DNA of 64,000 nt from Macrocystis pyrifera. Its lineage: Eukaryota; Sar; Phaeophyceae; Laminariales; Laminariaceae. Below are positions 32,085-45,458 of this stretch, piece by piece. Position numbers and translations under genes: made by a program. Location: NCBI GenBank assembly GCA_031763025.1, contig JASSKH010000007.1:15896080-15960079 (forward strand), written 5' to 3'. Numbering within the stretch: the stretch's first letter is position 1; the number at the start of each line of letters is the position of its first letter. The notes under the pieces were generated by a model that saw nothing but the letters and a program-made list of their open reading frames with translations, had not been told where the DNA came from and searched no databases.

Positions 32085-34560
32085 CTGGAGAACGATCCGC
32101 ATGGCACACAACGTCAAGCAATAAGGGTGCAATCATTTAGAGCAGTTGTTCGGTGTTGCAACAACATCACACCAAAACAGAGCAGGTCCTCCCTTCAAAA
32201 ATAATAAAATTAACCTGTTTTCATTTTCACTACCGTTTCCACGTTATAGCGGTGGTGTGTAGGCCAATGGAAAAGGTAGAAAGAGGTCTTGTCTAGTTTC
32301 ACACGTTCTGGAAAACCCCAAATCGTAGCAAATTGCCAGGCCGTAAGGATTAAGTGGCCATCGAGAGAAAAAGATCGCCTCGATTGGACAGCAAGGCAAC
32401 CTGGTCATGTTTGTGGCTCCCGCAAGTTTCGGAGGCGGTTGTTCCGTCGGGATAAAGGATCCTGACTTCCGCAAAGCACCCAAAATAATGGGGCCCGGTT
32501 AGGCAATGAGGCCGGGTGCCTGGTTACCCCAAAACGGGTGGCTTCTGCAACTAGCACACACAAGGGAAAAAGATCGCCTTCCGTGGACAATAGTCTTCGA
32601 CTACCACTACAGCAGAAGTAGGCTGCGCGAATCCCACGAAATGGTGTGTTGTGTGCTTCGGAACGGTGTGTTGTGTGCTTCGGAATGGTGTATTGTGTGC
32701 GTGGAGATTTCTGCGTTTTTTTACCAAATGGCAAATAAGCTAGAAGACAGGATCTAGCGCCAGCCTACGAGGCAAGCTGTGAGGGTATCTATTAATAGAA
32801 TACGGAAGCCACAGCTTCCGCCAAATCGGTGTCTGCTAGGGTCATAGGTAGTGTCCGAGGCGCATGACAATGCTCAATGAAACGTGCGCCGAAGGCCAAC
32901 AGTTGCCGTGGCTACGTCGATGGCGTAAGCTATGCCTGCATGCTCAGTCTTGAAGCCACAGCACGGATGGGGCTTCAGCGTGCGTAATTGGTTGGGGCGC
33001 TAGCGAAGGCCGACAAAGGCTGCCAGTCACGCTGCCCGTCAAGGAAAAAGCTAGCCGATGAGTAGACGGCGCTTGTTCCACTCCACAGGAAGGCTATCAA
33101 AAATACGATTTTCTAAATCTGAATTGGGATGTATAGCCCCGTATTGGTACACATGGCTATTTCGGGAGACTACTAATACTAGCAAAACGTAGCGCATATC
33201 CTGCGGGTAAAGGCGCTACTAGTATACGTGCGTGTTGTCTTTCATTGAACCATTATTACCACCTGACATCAGTACACCCAGTGTCCGTCCTGATTCATCC
33301 TACGAAGAGAGATACAAAGCACGGGGTCACAGACTATAAAATAGACGAAACCAAAATGATCGTCGTTGGAGCAAGGTAAGCAAATTAAATGCCAGCTTAA
33401 GTACGAGAACACACTACCTAAGCCAACCAAGAAAAAAACCCCTAAATAACAACAAAAACAGCAGTAATCTGAAATGAGACAGGATACCAACGACGCAAGA
33501 CCTTCTAAAAAAATGCATACAGTGTATCTGACATTACAAATTCCATGCTGTTGTGTGCATAGTCGCAGAAGTTGCAATACAAAAGGATTACTTTACAAAG
33601 GTAAGCCAATATGTAGCCTCGTATCAGACCTCGCACTCGAATATTAGGCATTCGTATTTTACGATACTACAAGCAGCTCTAATTACTGGAACTGCTACAT
33701 TAGACTGTGCGAGTACCGTCAATACTGGTACTGCGATATAAACCAGATTTAAGCTCGAGAACGCCATGCAGCTGAGGACGCCAAGAACGGCGACAACGGG
33801 AGGGGGGGAGGGGGGGAAGGGCAGCCGTATTGATACAGCTGTCGACGAATGCAGAAACGAAATGATAGATCGGGTGGCTAGGTATCGGTGCGACTAGCTC
33901 TTATAGACTGTTGCCTGTAGCTCCCTCTCTTTCGTGTCGCTTCATCCGCGCAGCAGATATCTGTCCTTCCTGAGTACGTATGCTGTCCGTCTGGCAGCCT
34001 TTTCTGAAGTCCTTGCGTCGTTTGTATTCTGTTCTTCATTTCATTTCATTTTTTTTTTTTCTTGTTTCATTGTCTTTTTGCTCTTATTTTTTGGTCCTGC
34101 TTGTGTTGTTGTTTCTCGTACCCGGTACGCTGACATTTCACTTGCTTGACACTTGAATTTGCGATTATTTTGTATTTTTGGTCTTCCTCTGTCTCACAGT
34201 CTGTGACCACGGAATCAGTATCTCTCTAGGATCAGGAATCAGGACGGACACAGGGTGTACTGATGAAGCTGGGTAGAAAGGACGATTTAATGTGAAGACA
34301 ACAACAATGCGAGGTACGAGTCACCTTTACCTTGGCTAGGACCAGGCTCGTTACTCGACTCGCTGGTATGTTACACGGATGATATTGTACTCATATATCC
34401 TGCTGCTGTAATGTACCTGTTACACAAGAGTAAGATGCAGAGGCAAAACTGCCACCAAAGAAATACGCTCAACCGACCCGAATACATCGACAAGAATAAA
34501 TCAGGACCGCCGACATTTCCGTGCGACCAATCAATCACTGCAACACAGAACTACAGCGGA
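32085..34560. other. No gene recognised; may hold 5' exons of the - strand gene
   Basis: The sequence is mixed. A short block with GGGAAAAAGATCGCCT at 32565-32580 partly repeats GAGAAAAAGATCGCCT at 32365-32380. GGAACGGTGTGTTGTGTGCTTC is repeated in tandem at 32640-32700. 33934-34150 is CT-rich. Confidence 0.35.
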
Positions 34561-34639
34561 GCCATCTTCAGCACAGACAGTGGGACTTAATCAAACCGTG
34601 ATCCATCAGAGCACCACAAGGCAGAGGAACAGTCGTCGA

Positions 34640-35420
34640 TCATGTTGTGTGCATCCAGACTCGCGGATGGGAACCGCTCGCCTGGCTCCCTGTTGTGTTC
34701 TACTGCCCTCGCGTCCTTGCTGCTGTGCAATCTTTTCTGCAAGTCGAGACGGTAATTTGTTTCGGTCACCTCAACCCCAACAGCAATGCAATAATGCAAT
34801 CAGTGCATCCAATACACCACTTAATTGGAGGCACAGCAGCACATGCAGCAACAACAGCGAGGCGCAGTACGTACGCGGCAAGCACCACGCGCTGAGGCAA
34901 AAGAGTGACGAATTGAGCGAAGAACAGCCACCGCTCATGCCGTGCGCACCCAGTCCCGCCGATGGAATGTTCGCTTGGCTCCGTGCTTGCATTTTGCTTC
35001 CCTCGTATGCTTGCAGCTGTGCGATTCCTTCTGCATGTATGTCTACATAGCACATCTACAACCTCTCGGTTGCCTCGGTTGCCTCGACCTCAATCTCGTT
35101 GGGGGCTCAGTAGCACAGACAGTAGCACAGAAGCAGCAACGACAGCAAGGCGTACGTTCAAGGCAAGCGCAACGCGCCGCAGCATGAGCGGGAGGCAACG
35201 AACGAAGGACAGCCGTTGCTGATGTCATGCGCACGCAATCTCGTGGATGGGAACCGTTCGCTGGGCTCTTATATGTCGAGACAGGATATTACAACCCGCC
35301 GCTTGCTTCGGTCCCAATTTCGAAGGGGGCATAGTAGCACGGATAGCAACAACAGCGAGGCGTACAGACAAGCACCACGCGCCGCAGCAAGACAGGGAGG
35401 CGATAAGCGACTGCGAAGCA
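34640..35420 (+). repeat. Tandem repeat, unit about 290 bp, nearly three copies
   Basis: Units begin near 34645, 34938 and 35224 with a GTGCGCAC.CA...CG.GGATGGGAACCGCTCGC-like start. Each continues through CAACAGCGAGGCG to an AAGCACCACGCGC-like block. Copies are visibly diverged. A fourth, inverted and decayed piece lies at 40250-40400. Long frames in several phases are by-products. Confidence 0.75.
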
Positions 35421-35763
35421 TCAACAGACGCCGAGGCGTGCACCGGCCTGACATTCGTGCCTCTCTATCGGGAGAAATTCGTCGTTTATCAAACATCGAC
35501 CGACGCTATCTACCTGTCTGTGTTGAAATGCCATTTTGTTTTTGCTCAGTTTGATTGTGGAATTGCTCTCATTTTCCTATTTCCTGTTTTTTTTTCTTCC
35601 ACTCCAGCCTGCCTTCAGTCTCTTGCATGGCAAGAACTAGGAAATGGCGAGGATGGTTTGTCAACAACAACCTCTCACAATCTATTAGCGCACACAAGTT
35701 CATATCAGTGGCAAATATCTTGCTGCGCGAGTTCCTAGCGACATCCATACCACCTTTAAAACA

Positions 35764-36175
35764 GGTGTGTTGGAGATTTTCAGGGAAACATCATCGACTG
35801 GCCCTGCTACAGTACACCTAGAGTATGTTTGTGACGTTTCTCACGGCGCGAGGAGGTCGATAACATGGGTGAAAAGCTTGGCGTGGGGAGCCGCCAGTCG
35901 TGGTTGGACTTTGAAGGCGGCGGCAATCTTTCAAGGAGATTTGAAGGGACACATCATCGAGAGGTCCTGCCATCCCCAACGCAGAATCGTCGCAAAAGAA
36001 GCAGAGCTCATGACGCAGCCCAATCTATTCATTGCCGTACCTCCCTGAGAGTCCCGCTTTTTGTGAGGGAGGCCCGACAATGAGGAGACATGACGGGCGC
36101 TGCTGCTCTTGGAACGGAAATACGTAAGGTAGCAGGACCACTCGAATATGTATCCCTTGAGAATCTCCAATAACG
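35764..36175. repeat. Inverted repeat pair flanking about 315 bp
   Basis: 35767-35812 (GGAGATTTTCAGGGAAACAT, then CGACTGGCCCTGCTAC) is matched by the reverse complement of 36131-36174. A third, direct-oriented relative lies at 35930-35980 (GGAGATTTGAAGGGACACAT). It lies just upstream of the reverse-transcriptase fossil and may be its fragments. Confidence 0.6.
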
Positions 36176-36199
36176 CTTCACCACCGTCGTCAAATTTCT

Positions 36200-39080
36200 G
36201 CAATTCCCCATGGCGAGCTACAAACTGCGTGGTCGGTCTCTCCTACCAAGCTGTGGGAAAACATCGGCAGAACCGGCAATCGGAGACGCCGAACTCGCTA
36301 TTAATAGTAACGGACAATACCTTGTGGCGCACCCTGCCCGTCGTCTTGAACTTGCCGGACGGTCGAGTGAAGCAACCCCCGAGGTTCGCGTCTGTCGCAC
36401 GCGGTGCTATCACCCGCTACCCACCACCTTTGTGTTCCCGTCGCGTGGCTGATGGGAGTATGCACGTCAGGCACCGACACGGCATAGTCCAGGTCCACAA
36501 AGCCACGGACATGGCTAGAATCGAGAGAGCATCGTCAGCATACCGCCGCACGGGCGTGTTGACAATAGCAGCACACGGCCTTCGCGCGGAACCGCACGCA
36601 CCTGGTAAATAGGTGACACAGGAGCGTGAAAAGGGCAAATTCCCGGAAAAAGGCCACGCCTTCGTCTCCAAGGCAGTAGCGGTGACCGCAAGCATCACTG
36701 AACCGGACGAAAAGAGTGGTCCCAAGCGGCGTCCGGAGGAAGAATTTGACCTGAAGGAGGCCGTCGAGGCCATTAACTCTCGCAACTTGCTATCAGCCAC
36801 GGGGAGCGACGGTCTACACTTTTCGTACCTACGGTCAATCGCCAAGACCGGCTTCGGCCGCGAGCAGTTTCGCGCCGACATCGAGGCCTTCTGGGCGCGG
36901 ATTGTAGACGATCTCCATGTATATTCCCGCCGGAGTTTGACAGCTCTCCTTGCAATCCAACTTCACATGCCCTGGGTGAAAACTGTCGCGCCGTCCGCGT
37001 AGAAATGGCGCGGAGACGTTGTGTTGCAGCCGGAACCATGCGGCAGCGACGGCCGGTTGGAAATTAACCCTAATTGCGGCAAGGCAAATTAGGGTCAGGG
37101 GTCGACGGGGGGCGGAGTAGGTAGCGCTACGCGCCCGGGTGCACCACGAGGCAAAAACTCGCTTATCGAACATCATCTGCTTCAAAGCCATCAAGATAGG
37201 TCAAACGGACAGCAGCGCTTGCAAGAGCAGCAACTTGCGTGCTAGTGCTTACGCCGTTCATTGCCAAGTGCTCCAGCGAGAGGCCCACCCCGCATTATTC
37301 CACATGAAATCGGGAAAGTGTACAAAATCGAGTGCGCCAGCGGTGTGCAGCAAGGGAGTCCCATCAGCCCGGCGTTGTTCCGCGTGCCGATGCCGCCAGT
37401 GCTGAAGCGGATCCACGACTAATTCGAACATCGAGGTGTTATAGCATGCCGAAGCTGGATGATATCAGCATGTGCGCGACGGACATCACCACCAATCCAC
37501 GTGAGCCGGTTGTATTGCCTCCGAAGGGGCATGTGCGTACGCCGCAGGAGATTTTGCCCTTATGGGGGGCACCGCCGTTGGCAGTGCGGAGGGGGACGGG
37601 GTAAAGGTGGTTCGCGTGCCCATAGGCCACGATGCATACGCGGCGGGCACGGTAGCGCATTGAGATAGTCTGAGACGGGAGAGCGGCAACTCGCGCGTAT
37701 GCTGTTGCGTATGCCGGACAAAGTATCTGCCAACCTCATCACCAACTCCATGGTGCATCGGGCCTCCTACATTGTATGGGCGCGAAGCCGCCCTTGCCCG
37801 CGCGTTAGATAGCAGGCACGACGAAATAGTACGGTGTGGTGCGTAAACGCCTGCTGGAGCTTCCAGGGACAGCGGGAAATCGTCCTTCTTCGGGGACGGG
37901 TACAGCGATCCGGTTGGTGCCGTAGCACTACCGAAGAGCGAATGCGAGCGAATTTACGGTGGAGGGAGGGGTTCTACTGCCGCCCGCTCGGCACCCATCT
38001 GGAGCTTGGTGGCGACGGTACCGGAGGTTCAGGCTGACCTCTCCGGCACTTGAAAACAACTATGGAGGGAGCTGCCCAATCCGGAACTCGCCCGTTGCAT
38101 CTGGAGTAGCGTCAGGGAGCTTTGCAACGTGCATGGGGTATCGGAGGATTCCGCGCTGGAGAGAAAAGTGTTCCATGCCAATTTCATGTGGAGCTGTTGC
38201 CGGCACAAGACGCAAAAACCATCAACTCTCATAAGGTGCAGTACAGGCTGGGGCAGGAGCTAAATCGGGTCGGTTATCAATGGTGCGTTGCTTTTTTGAA
38301 CCAGCCCCCCAGGTCGGTAGGCCCGCTGGGTGCTGTCAGCCCGCCCGTGGGGACCTAGATCAGAGATCTTGCCAAGGTTCGACAACGGAGCCTATCTGGA
38401 CGAGGAGTTGTCGCCTGTTTTGAGGGCAAGGCCCGTGGACTCGTCCACAGTCATACCTGCCTCAGAGTTTGTATTCACATTATAGGACGGGGCGTTCTGA
38501 GGATGGAGGGACTCCTAGCGGTGAGGGCCCCTGCTGCACGCGACGAATGTCAACACGCGTCCATCGGTGTACTACTGTAGCACAAGTCGCTGGTCCGCGT
38601 GCTCTCCCGCACCTTGAAGTAACTGTCCGTCCGCCATCGGGCTGAAAGCGAGGTGCCATTCAACGAAAACAGGGACTTTCGCGTGCGGACATCGTCATTG
38701 TGACGGACGGCTTCCGAGACGCTACGTCACCGGAAGACCGCAATATAGCGATATTCGTCGACGTCGAAATCGCCCTAAATGCAGACGGCCCGGCTAAATT
38801 CACCGGTAGGACGTTGGTCTGATTGTTCGAGGCTGGCTTCCGGCCGTCCGGATATTTTTATTAAACGTCACCAAAACACGATGCGGAGCTACGCGATCGC
38901 CGCTGCCGACGTCGAGCCACCCCAAAGGTTCAGGGTTAGGGTTAGCCTGGGCCAACGTGCAGGATTGAAGATGAGCAATCAGCGGCCTGCAGGAAGCTTT
39001 TGGCCGGGCCTTGATTGATCGCCCCACACCCACAAGCCAACGCCGCGTCGTGTAGCCGGTGGTGTAATTATCAACCATTA
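36200..39080 (+). mobile_element. Decayed reverse-transcriptase retroelement (non-LTR-like)
   Basis: Scattered segments resemble one long polyprotein. A reverse-transcriptase N-terminal region lies near 36730-36930 (INSRNLLSATGSDGLHFSYL is its clearest mark). Mid-RT segments follow to about 37,600. A C-terminal region near 38,680-38,780 (DIVIVTDGFRDATSPEDRN) could be a restriction-like endonuclease domain. No LTRs were seen, so a non-LTR class is my preference, but that is inference. It is broken many times over (at least ten interruptions) and clearly old. No target-site duplication was identified. Confidence 0.6.
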
Positions 39081-39089
39081 AACGTCACG

Positions 39090-40240
39090 TGATTTCGACA
39101 CTTTCCCCTCTATAAGGCCTTAAAGCGATCAACATGTCAACATGCTCACACTTACACCAACGACATGACAACAAATTATTTGCAACACCGTGCCACTACG
39201 AGCACATAACTTCGTACCTACCACCAGGTACACGCTTTTAATTGATGGAAGCATTCGGACGTGGGGTGACGCAAGGTGAAAACTCCGATGGCGGTTGGTG
39301 CAGCTAAATAAAACGAAGGCTCACCAGCCGTTCAGAGGCATACTATTTGCGGATTATACAACCCCAAAACCGAAAGGCGTACTAGGTACTAACTATTAGA
39401 AACGACCGGCGAAAACGATGTGGTACACCGAACGCATATTGTTGTAGTCCTGGAATACAAACATATATCTCGTGGGGTGGAATGTGGGGGTAAGCGGGAC
39501 CAAACGAAACGGCATCCCACAATTCTGTAACATTGTTGCCAACACTTGGCGCCGCGCATGCCCTGTCGAGAAACAAGCAATGGCGACCGATTACACCGAA
39601 CCAATTCAGGCCTCGGCTGAAGCCTGATCAAGAAAAAAAGGGACAGTGCAACCGAAACCCATAACTCCCACCTGGCGTGTAAGCTGGACGCAGTTCAACC
39701 AGAATCCCCCCTCCTCGTGAGTTTTTTTCAAGTAGCCAAAAAATCGCTTTCGCTTGCCGACCAACGCCTCGACCTGCACACAATAAGAGATAAACCAAAT
39801 AAGGGGCATGTAAGCGAGCAGAGGGAACTGAGCAATGGTACGCATTCCGTGACACATGTGCTTGCTCCTTGACGAGACAGATGGGAGAGAAGTGGTACCC
39901 AGTGGTGTATGGCAGCAGTCTGTTCTACCGGTGACCAAGGAAGTCTGGCTTGTGTTGAGCACCGTTTCGTCATCTACTTGTACTGTATTACTGCACAATC
40001 ACTTTAGCAGTACTACTATGCTGTCTAGTGCATCACAAGTCCTACTGCTACTCCTTCTCCTCCTACTACTACTATAAGACTGCTCTCTATGGTCCCGTTC
40101 GTTTCGTACCCGATTTTAAGCGGGAAATTATGACTAACGTTGGGGTAGCAATTTTGGGGTCCACGACCCTAGCCCAAGATAGTACTACGACAGTACTGCT
40201 GCGAAACAGGTGTACCTTTCGTCAACTTGTGTTAGTTGGT
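39090..40240. other. Unassigned region with - strand open frames
   Basis: Two neighbouring - strand frames (39998-39606 and 39576-39382) have coding-like composition (FFGYLKKTHEEGGFWLNC; LWDAVSFGPAYPHIPPHEIY) and could be remnants of one protein. I recognise neither, and splice sites are not convincing. Confidence 0.3.
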
Positions 40241-40249
40241 GGGGGGTAG

Positions 40250-40400
40250 ATGGTGGCGGTTGTTGTTCCCCTCGGCTACAATCTAGTCGACAAAGAGATT
40301 GCCGTTTTTGGCGTGCCGAGGGGATCAGACAGCAGCAGCAGCAAGCCCGACAGGGCAGCAGGACACAACACGCGCAGAAACCCAAATCGGGCGGTTCCCA
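40250..40400 (-). repeat. Inverted, decayed relative of the 34.6-kb tandem unit
   Basis: On the - strand ATGGGAACCGCCCG is followed by TGTTGTGTCCTGCTGCC and later AGTCGA and GAGGGGAACAACAACC, matching the order of words in the unit at 34645-34800. GC- and CAG-rich sequence makes the alignment approximate. Confidence 0.4.
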
Positions 40401-40839
40401 TTTGCGACACTGGGTGAGCGCAGCAGCCGCGACAGCAACGGGTGTCGGTTCTGCTGCCGCAGGTTGATCGCCCTTGCTCCGCTTGTGAACTGTGATACGT
40501 ACGCGTGGCTTCGCTCCGATTGCGTGCATGTTGCCATAGTGTACATGTGTTACGATCGTGTTGTTTTGTTGCTCAGCAGTGAAAATGGGGGCTCTACTTT
40601 TAGCTGTATCAGGTGTACTACTGTAGTATGAATGCTACAGTCACTGTCAGCGACCCGACATTTTGTTGTTGGTTTGGGGAAAATATGTTTGTCAATCACA
40701 ACAACTATAATTGACCCCCGGTTTTTTCGAGTAAGGCATATTTTGAAGTAAGGTTTGGAAACAAATACTATTTGTTGAAATACGGCCAGAAATCCTGTTT
40801 TTCCTGTGTATAAGAAAAAGGCCTAGAACATGTGCACGT

Positions 40840-41950
40840 CAAGGCCTCGGTCAACGCCGTCTAAGACAAAGACAAGGCCGACATGACCAACGAAGGCACC
40901 CTCCATACTGGCGTCGACGGCAGGACTGAACTCTGATCAAAACAAAAAAAAACAAAATTGGCAACAATAAACGCAGCAAGTCGTACGCGGCAGCGGCAGC
41001 TTCGGCTGGCCGTCAAGCTGCATCGTCCGACCAGGGAGCGCCTTCCGGTTCCGCCTCACCCAGTACTCCGCCTCCTACCCAGACCCCGAGCACCCCGGCT
41101 CCAATGCAAGGGAGGGGAACCCCAGCCACCCGCACCCCAGTCGCGCTCCCCGACCATTCCAAGACGACAAACAAATAATAAAGACATCAATCTGGCACTT
41201 GCCCCATAACAACATAGTACCTTGTTCGAGCAAAAGTAGACGTCAGAAACATTCGCCCGTGTCGTAATATATATATATATAGCCGACACGAGGAACGCCG
41301 TCTTAGTGTGGCCACACGACAGCTACGAAGCGTTGAGTTTAAGAAATGCGACATCCACTGCAACTCCCGTATTTAGCTGCCGGCATTCTAAACGGAACTG
41401 CTGTAGGAATCCCAACACTACACTAAGTACTTGCTGCCGTAAAGAGTCAGGGGGGGTATTTAGGTGCATAACGTGAGCAGTGAAGACGATACGTTTCCCT
41501 GCCAAGACTCCACCTATCACTAGCATTCCCTCTTGAATGCTCGCCCCAAAGTCGCATTCATCCTTAGCAAAGATGGACTTGAGGCGCATAGAGGGGGGGA
41601 GGACAGGGTACGTAAATACCGTGAATCTCCGATCAAAAATGGCAACCATGAAGATACGTTAACCAACGTCCGGTCTATGAGATCCGCCATCACTGATGGA
41701 CCATCATAATGGTTGACGTTCGGGCCATCAAGTCCGAAAGCTTCAGGGAGAAAAAGGTCCTTCGGAGAAGGACCCGCACCCCCGCAATTTCCATAAGTTC
41801 TCTCCTTGCGAGACGCGAGGGAGGCTCGTGGAGGCACCTCCTTGCCACATATCTCGAAAGAAAACATGCACATCAAGGCCTCGGCCAACCCTGTCCAACA
41901 CGAAGACAAGGCCGACACCACCAACGAAGGCACCCTCCATAGTACCCAGT
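40840..41950 (+). repeat. Dispersed direct repeat (about 78 bp) and unassigned surroundings
   Basis: 40842-40920 and 41868-41945 share GTCAAGGCCTCGGTCAAC-like, AAGACAAGGCCGACA and ACCAACGAAGGCACCCTCCA sequence about 1,025 bp apart. The second copy is open on both strands, in a 152-codon frame (+) and a 208-codon frame (-). Neither is recognised. The pair may be ends or fragments of an unidentified element. Confidence 0.5.
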
Positions 41951-42249
41951 ATTTCATAACCAAGACTGCAGAAAACACTGCATCAACACCACCGCGTCGC
42001 TTGAAGTTGCACATGGGACCGGCCGGGCAATCGGCCGACAGGTACGATAGCATGATGGATTCCAACGGACGGAAATGGGGAACCAGGCCTCGTCTAAGCA
42101 GGTGCAGTACAGGCAGTAGTGGTGCTGCCCTCACAACTACCCACAAGGATATCCCATCACGGGTACTGAATGCACAGACTTCTCATATATACACCTGTAG
42201 TACCCACATGCCGATCGGCTTATTAAACGATACCAGTACGAGGTACTAC

Positions 42250-42352
42250 TACGGAGGTCCATAGTTAACAGGACCTATGGCATACATAAAAACTTATATA
42301 TTTACCTATTTTTACTGACAATATTTGGTCCTATTTACTATGGACCCCCGTA
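42250..42352. mobile_element. MITE copy, TA-flanked, about 100 bp
   Basis: The termini are CGGAGGTCCATAGTTAAC and TTACTATGGACCCCCG, with TA on both sides. The middle (ACATAAAAACTTATATATTT) matches the 2.3-kb copies. Confidence 0.8.
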
Positions 42353-42359
42353 ATAGTAA

Positions 42360-43860
42360 CATGTTCGCTACCTCCTCGGAAAATCGCACGTTGTGAACGA
42401 ACCACAACAAAAAAAGAGACTGTAGTAGAGACTGACAGACTGTGGTGGATCGCAATGATGGTGTTGGAGCAAGCAAGCGCCGGATCTTTGTCTGAAATGC
42501 GACTTTCCAGCTTGGTAGAAGTTTAGGACGGTAGGGATTAGGTAGGACTTCTTTCATGGATTAATGCTACAGGCTTTGACCTCCCCGACCAACATCGGGC
42601 GCTACTATTAATAGGCACCCGTCTTTTCTCGAATACGCCAAATAACAATATGCTAGGGTCGACACCTGCATAGTCTGAATGGTTGAATTGTGGACCTTCT
42701 CCAAAGCTATCAATATTGATATGTACCCACATTCCAGTACACAGCGGGTAAAACGATATACCGGTATTTTACCGCTTGAAACTCCCATGTCCGAAGCGTG
42801 GACACTCTACCGCTTGAAACTCCCATGTCCGAAGCGTGGACACTCGAGTCGGCTGCAGTTGTCTGGTCTACGTATTTGGTACAAGCATGTTACTGGGAGG
42901 GGTGTGGCCCACGAAGTAGCGGCGTGTGATGCAATAATAACTACAGCAGTCATGCTGGGGGAGGCAGAGGCAGAGACAATGCCGTAAGAAGCGTGGAAAC
43001 AAAACAATTTTCGGAACTTGTACTTTTGCCGACATCATCATACTACGTACAAACACTACGAACACTACATGCTATACATAATACAAACAAATCAAGTTGG
43101 CTATTACATGGGGATCAGGACGGGTCGACATAGTCAACATAGCGATACAGCAGTACTCACAACGCCCTAAGCCACGGCAGCACCGTTGGATTCGACTTGA
43201 GGTAAAGAGGTAAAACTGAATTCAATAGGCACACCACACAGACCAGGTACTAACGTACTAATAGTACTTACAGTAGTCTTATTTTTTTACCCGTCCCGTC
43301 CAGCGGAGCGGAAATATAAACGGGGAATATCGGAAGGATGAAGCAACATATCATGAATATTGAAAAACGTAAAAATCTTGCCACAATTAATTTGCATATT
43401 AATGTTTCAAAGCTATATATATGTTTCAGGCCCAAGGGAAAATAAAAAAAATGTTTCGTGCTTTTGGTGTAAATAATGTTGGAAATGGATTGGCCGTATG
43501 ATATACCGGTAATGCGTACCGATGGACACACATGGGAATTTCCAAAGTAAACATATCTCAGATATATTAATATCATAGCAGAACAGACTTGCAACGCAGC
43601 ACGACATCTTGTCCTGCTGTTGTTTCTGTACATTTTTACATACGAATACAATTCAAACACGTATTAAACTTCGTCTAATAGTAGCACTTTGTACTGTATT
43701 ATAGTGGTATAGTAGTACTGATAGAATATACCCAATACACCCAGCACCGACAGGGTCCGTACTGATGCACTGATACTTCTTGTCCTTACTAATGTTATAC
43801 CAGAATGTAGATATACCGGTATATAACTTCCTCGTCACGAGTTGAAACCAATCCAGTAGT
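42360..43860. other. No gene recognised
   Basis: The sequence is mixed to AT-rich. A perfect tandem pair of CCGCTTGAAACTCCCATGTC plus CGAAGCGTGGACACTC, about 38 bp each, lies at 42772-42846. Nothing else is identified. Confidence 0.4.
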
Positions 43861-43869
43861 GGTTGCTCC

Positions 43870-44015
43870 CAGATCGTGGATCTTCCCAAGGTAGGCTATT
43901 TACGCACTCTGATTGGCTAAGGGGTGTTTTGCAAGCGGCCCAACCAACCTAGAGTTTTCCCAAGCCACAGCATCCCGAGCCGGCCAAATCAGCCTAGAGC
44001 CTTTCCAAGCAAAAC
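43870..44015 (-). repeat. Small dispersed repeat with 40-bp internal units
   Basis: The reverse complement matches 60675-60835. Each contains two or three units with CCTAGAGTTTTCCCAAGC and CAGCATCCCGAGC, and each ends in ACTCTGATTGGCTA.GG. It lies just left of one copy of the 1.2-kb repeat and inside another. Confidence 0.65.
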
Positions 44016-44089
44016 ATCCTCTATATACCTAGTGGTTCTTACCTGGTACGTCTTTTGGGGACTATCAATAACAACATACACCATACATA

Positions 44090-45315
44090 GAACTACTTAC
44101 TTAGATCTATCTCACTCTCTGAGCGTGCTCGGTTGGTACATCCCTGGCCTCTCAGAGCGCCCACTTGGAAATCGCCTCCTTTTATTACTCGCCGGACCGT
44201 TCCAGCGGGTCTTTGTTTTCTCCATTTCTCTTTGCACTTTCAGTCCTTCTTTCCTTTTTTCTTCTTTCGTTTCGTGTGCGTGCGTGTACTCCGAGCACGG
44301 CGCCGCGGGCGAACCCTGCACCGTCCCGGGTGTCAGGGGGTGCTGGCGGGTAGAGGGGGAGTTGCACGGAGCGCGGTCGCCGCTTTCGTGCCTAGGCGTC
44401 GCGTGTGCCTCGAGACACGAGGGATGCATCAATAGGCTCTGTCTGGCTTCCATTTGTGATTTTTTATAGAGTACGTACAAGTATTTAAGCGTCGTTCGGG
44501 ATTGTAAGATAACATTCAAGCGGTGCTTATTTTTGCGACCGGGCTGAAAATTAAACCCAATCTGAGCACCAACATTGTCGAGCTGGCGAACGAGGTCCAC
44601 GGTGAGCACCGGGCTTCACGCGAGGCGGGCAACGGGGTTCACTGTGGAAGAGAGGGAGGAAAGCTTTACCCGGACCGAATCGGTAGCGAGATGGTCGCGA
44701 GAGGGGCGGGCGGTGTACGAGGCTGAGAGAGAAGCTCTGGTGTTTGATTTTTTTCTTTTTTTTTTCTGTTTGACAGGTGTAAGGTGTTCCAATCAGGTAG
44801 TAAATTATTACACGAAAGAGGACGGGGATTTTTTTTTCTTTCAGAAAATTTCGGTTTCATTTTCATTGTTTTTGCTGTGTTGCTGTGCCGTGCTATGCTT
44901 TATATTTCGTACATACCAGTACAGACTACAGACACAGAGCATATCGAAAGAAGAAAATAAGTACCCTACCTGGGGTATGTACGTACGTACGACATGTGAG
45001 CGAGCGTAGCGGAAAACCGCCCGCGACGCGAAGCATATGTGGCGTCCGAGCTGTTTTCTCCTGAAGCATGGCGGCGGGACTCTTGGCATTATCAAGTCGC
45101 CAGTTTGCAACTACAGTCATGAAAAAAAAAACAATATTCAACCATGGACCTCTGTCCGCTTCGCAAAATTTGACGTACTTTTCCTTCCTGAGCGAGCTTA
45201 GCGGGCGGCGTAGGCCGCCCGCGGAGCGAAGCGCCTTGTATATGCACATACAAGGCCCCCCTCCGGGACGTGCCTGGGGAGTGGCGCAAGAACCAACAGA
45301 AAAAAAAAAACAATA
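44090..45315 (+). repeat. 1.2-kb hairpin repeat family, copy 1
   Basis: It starts ATAGAACTACTTA and CTGAGCGTGCTCGGTTGG. Two GC-rich hairpins lie near its right end: GTAGCGGAAAACCGCCCGC at about 45006-45024 and GCGGGCGGCGTAGGCCGCCCG (9-bp stem) at about 45203-45224. The right end reads CTTGTATATGCACATACAAG (itself a palindrome) then CCTCCGGGACGTGCC. It matches 59879-61316 over almost its full length. No frame stays open in both copies, so it looks non-coding. Confidence 0.8.
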
Positions 45316-45421
45316 TCTGGAATAACTATACGCACGCTATCATGAAAATATAAGGAAATGGGTCTAAATACATGCCACTTTTGGTCTAAATGGAACAATG
45401 GGGCAGATTGATCCAATACAC

Positions 45422-45458
45422 GATACTGATACTGATACTGATACTGATACTGGTACTG
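45422..45458 (+). repeat. GATACT hexanucleotide microsatellite
   Basis: Five to six GATACT/ACTGAT units, ending in a GGTACT variant. Confidence 0.9.

Noticed and set aside
41520-42146. 208-codon open frame on the - strand
   Set aside because: It overlaps a 152-codon frame on the + strand and a dispersed repeat. No domain, splice pattern or conserved motif supports it.
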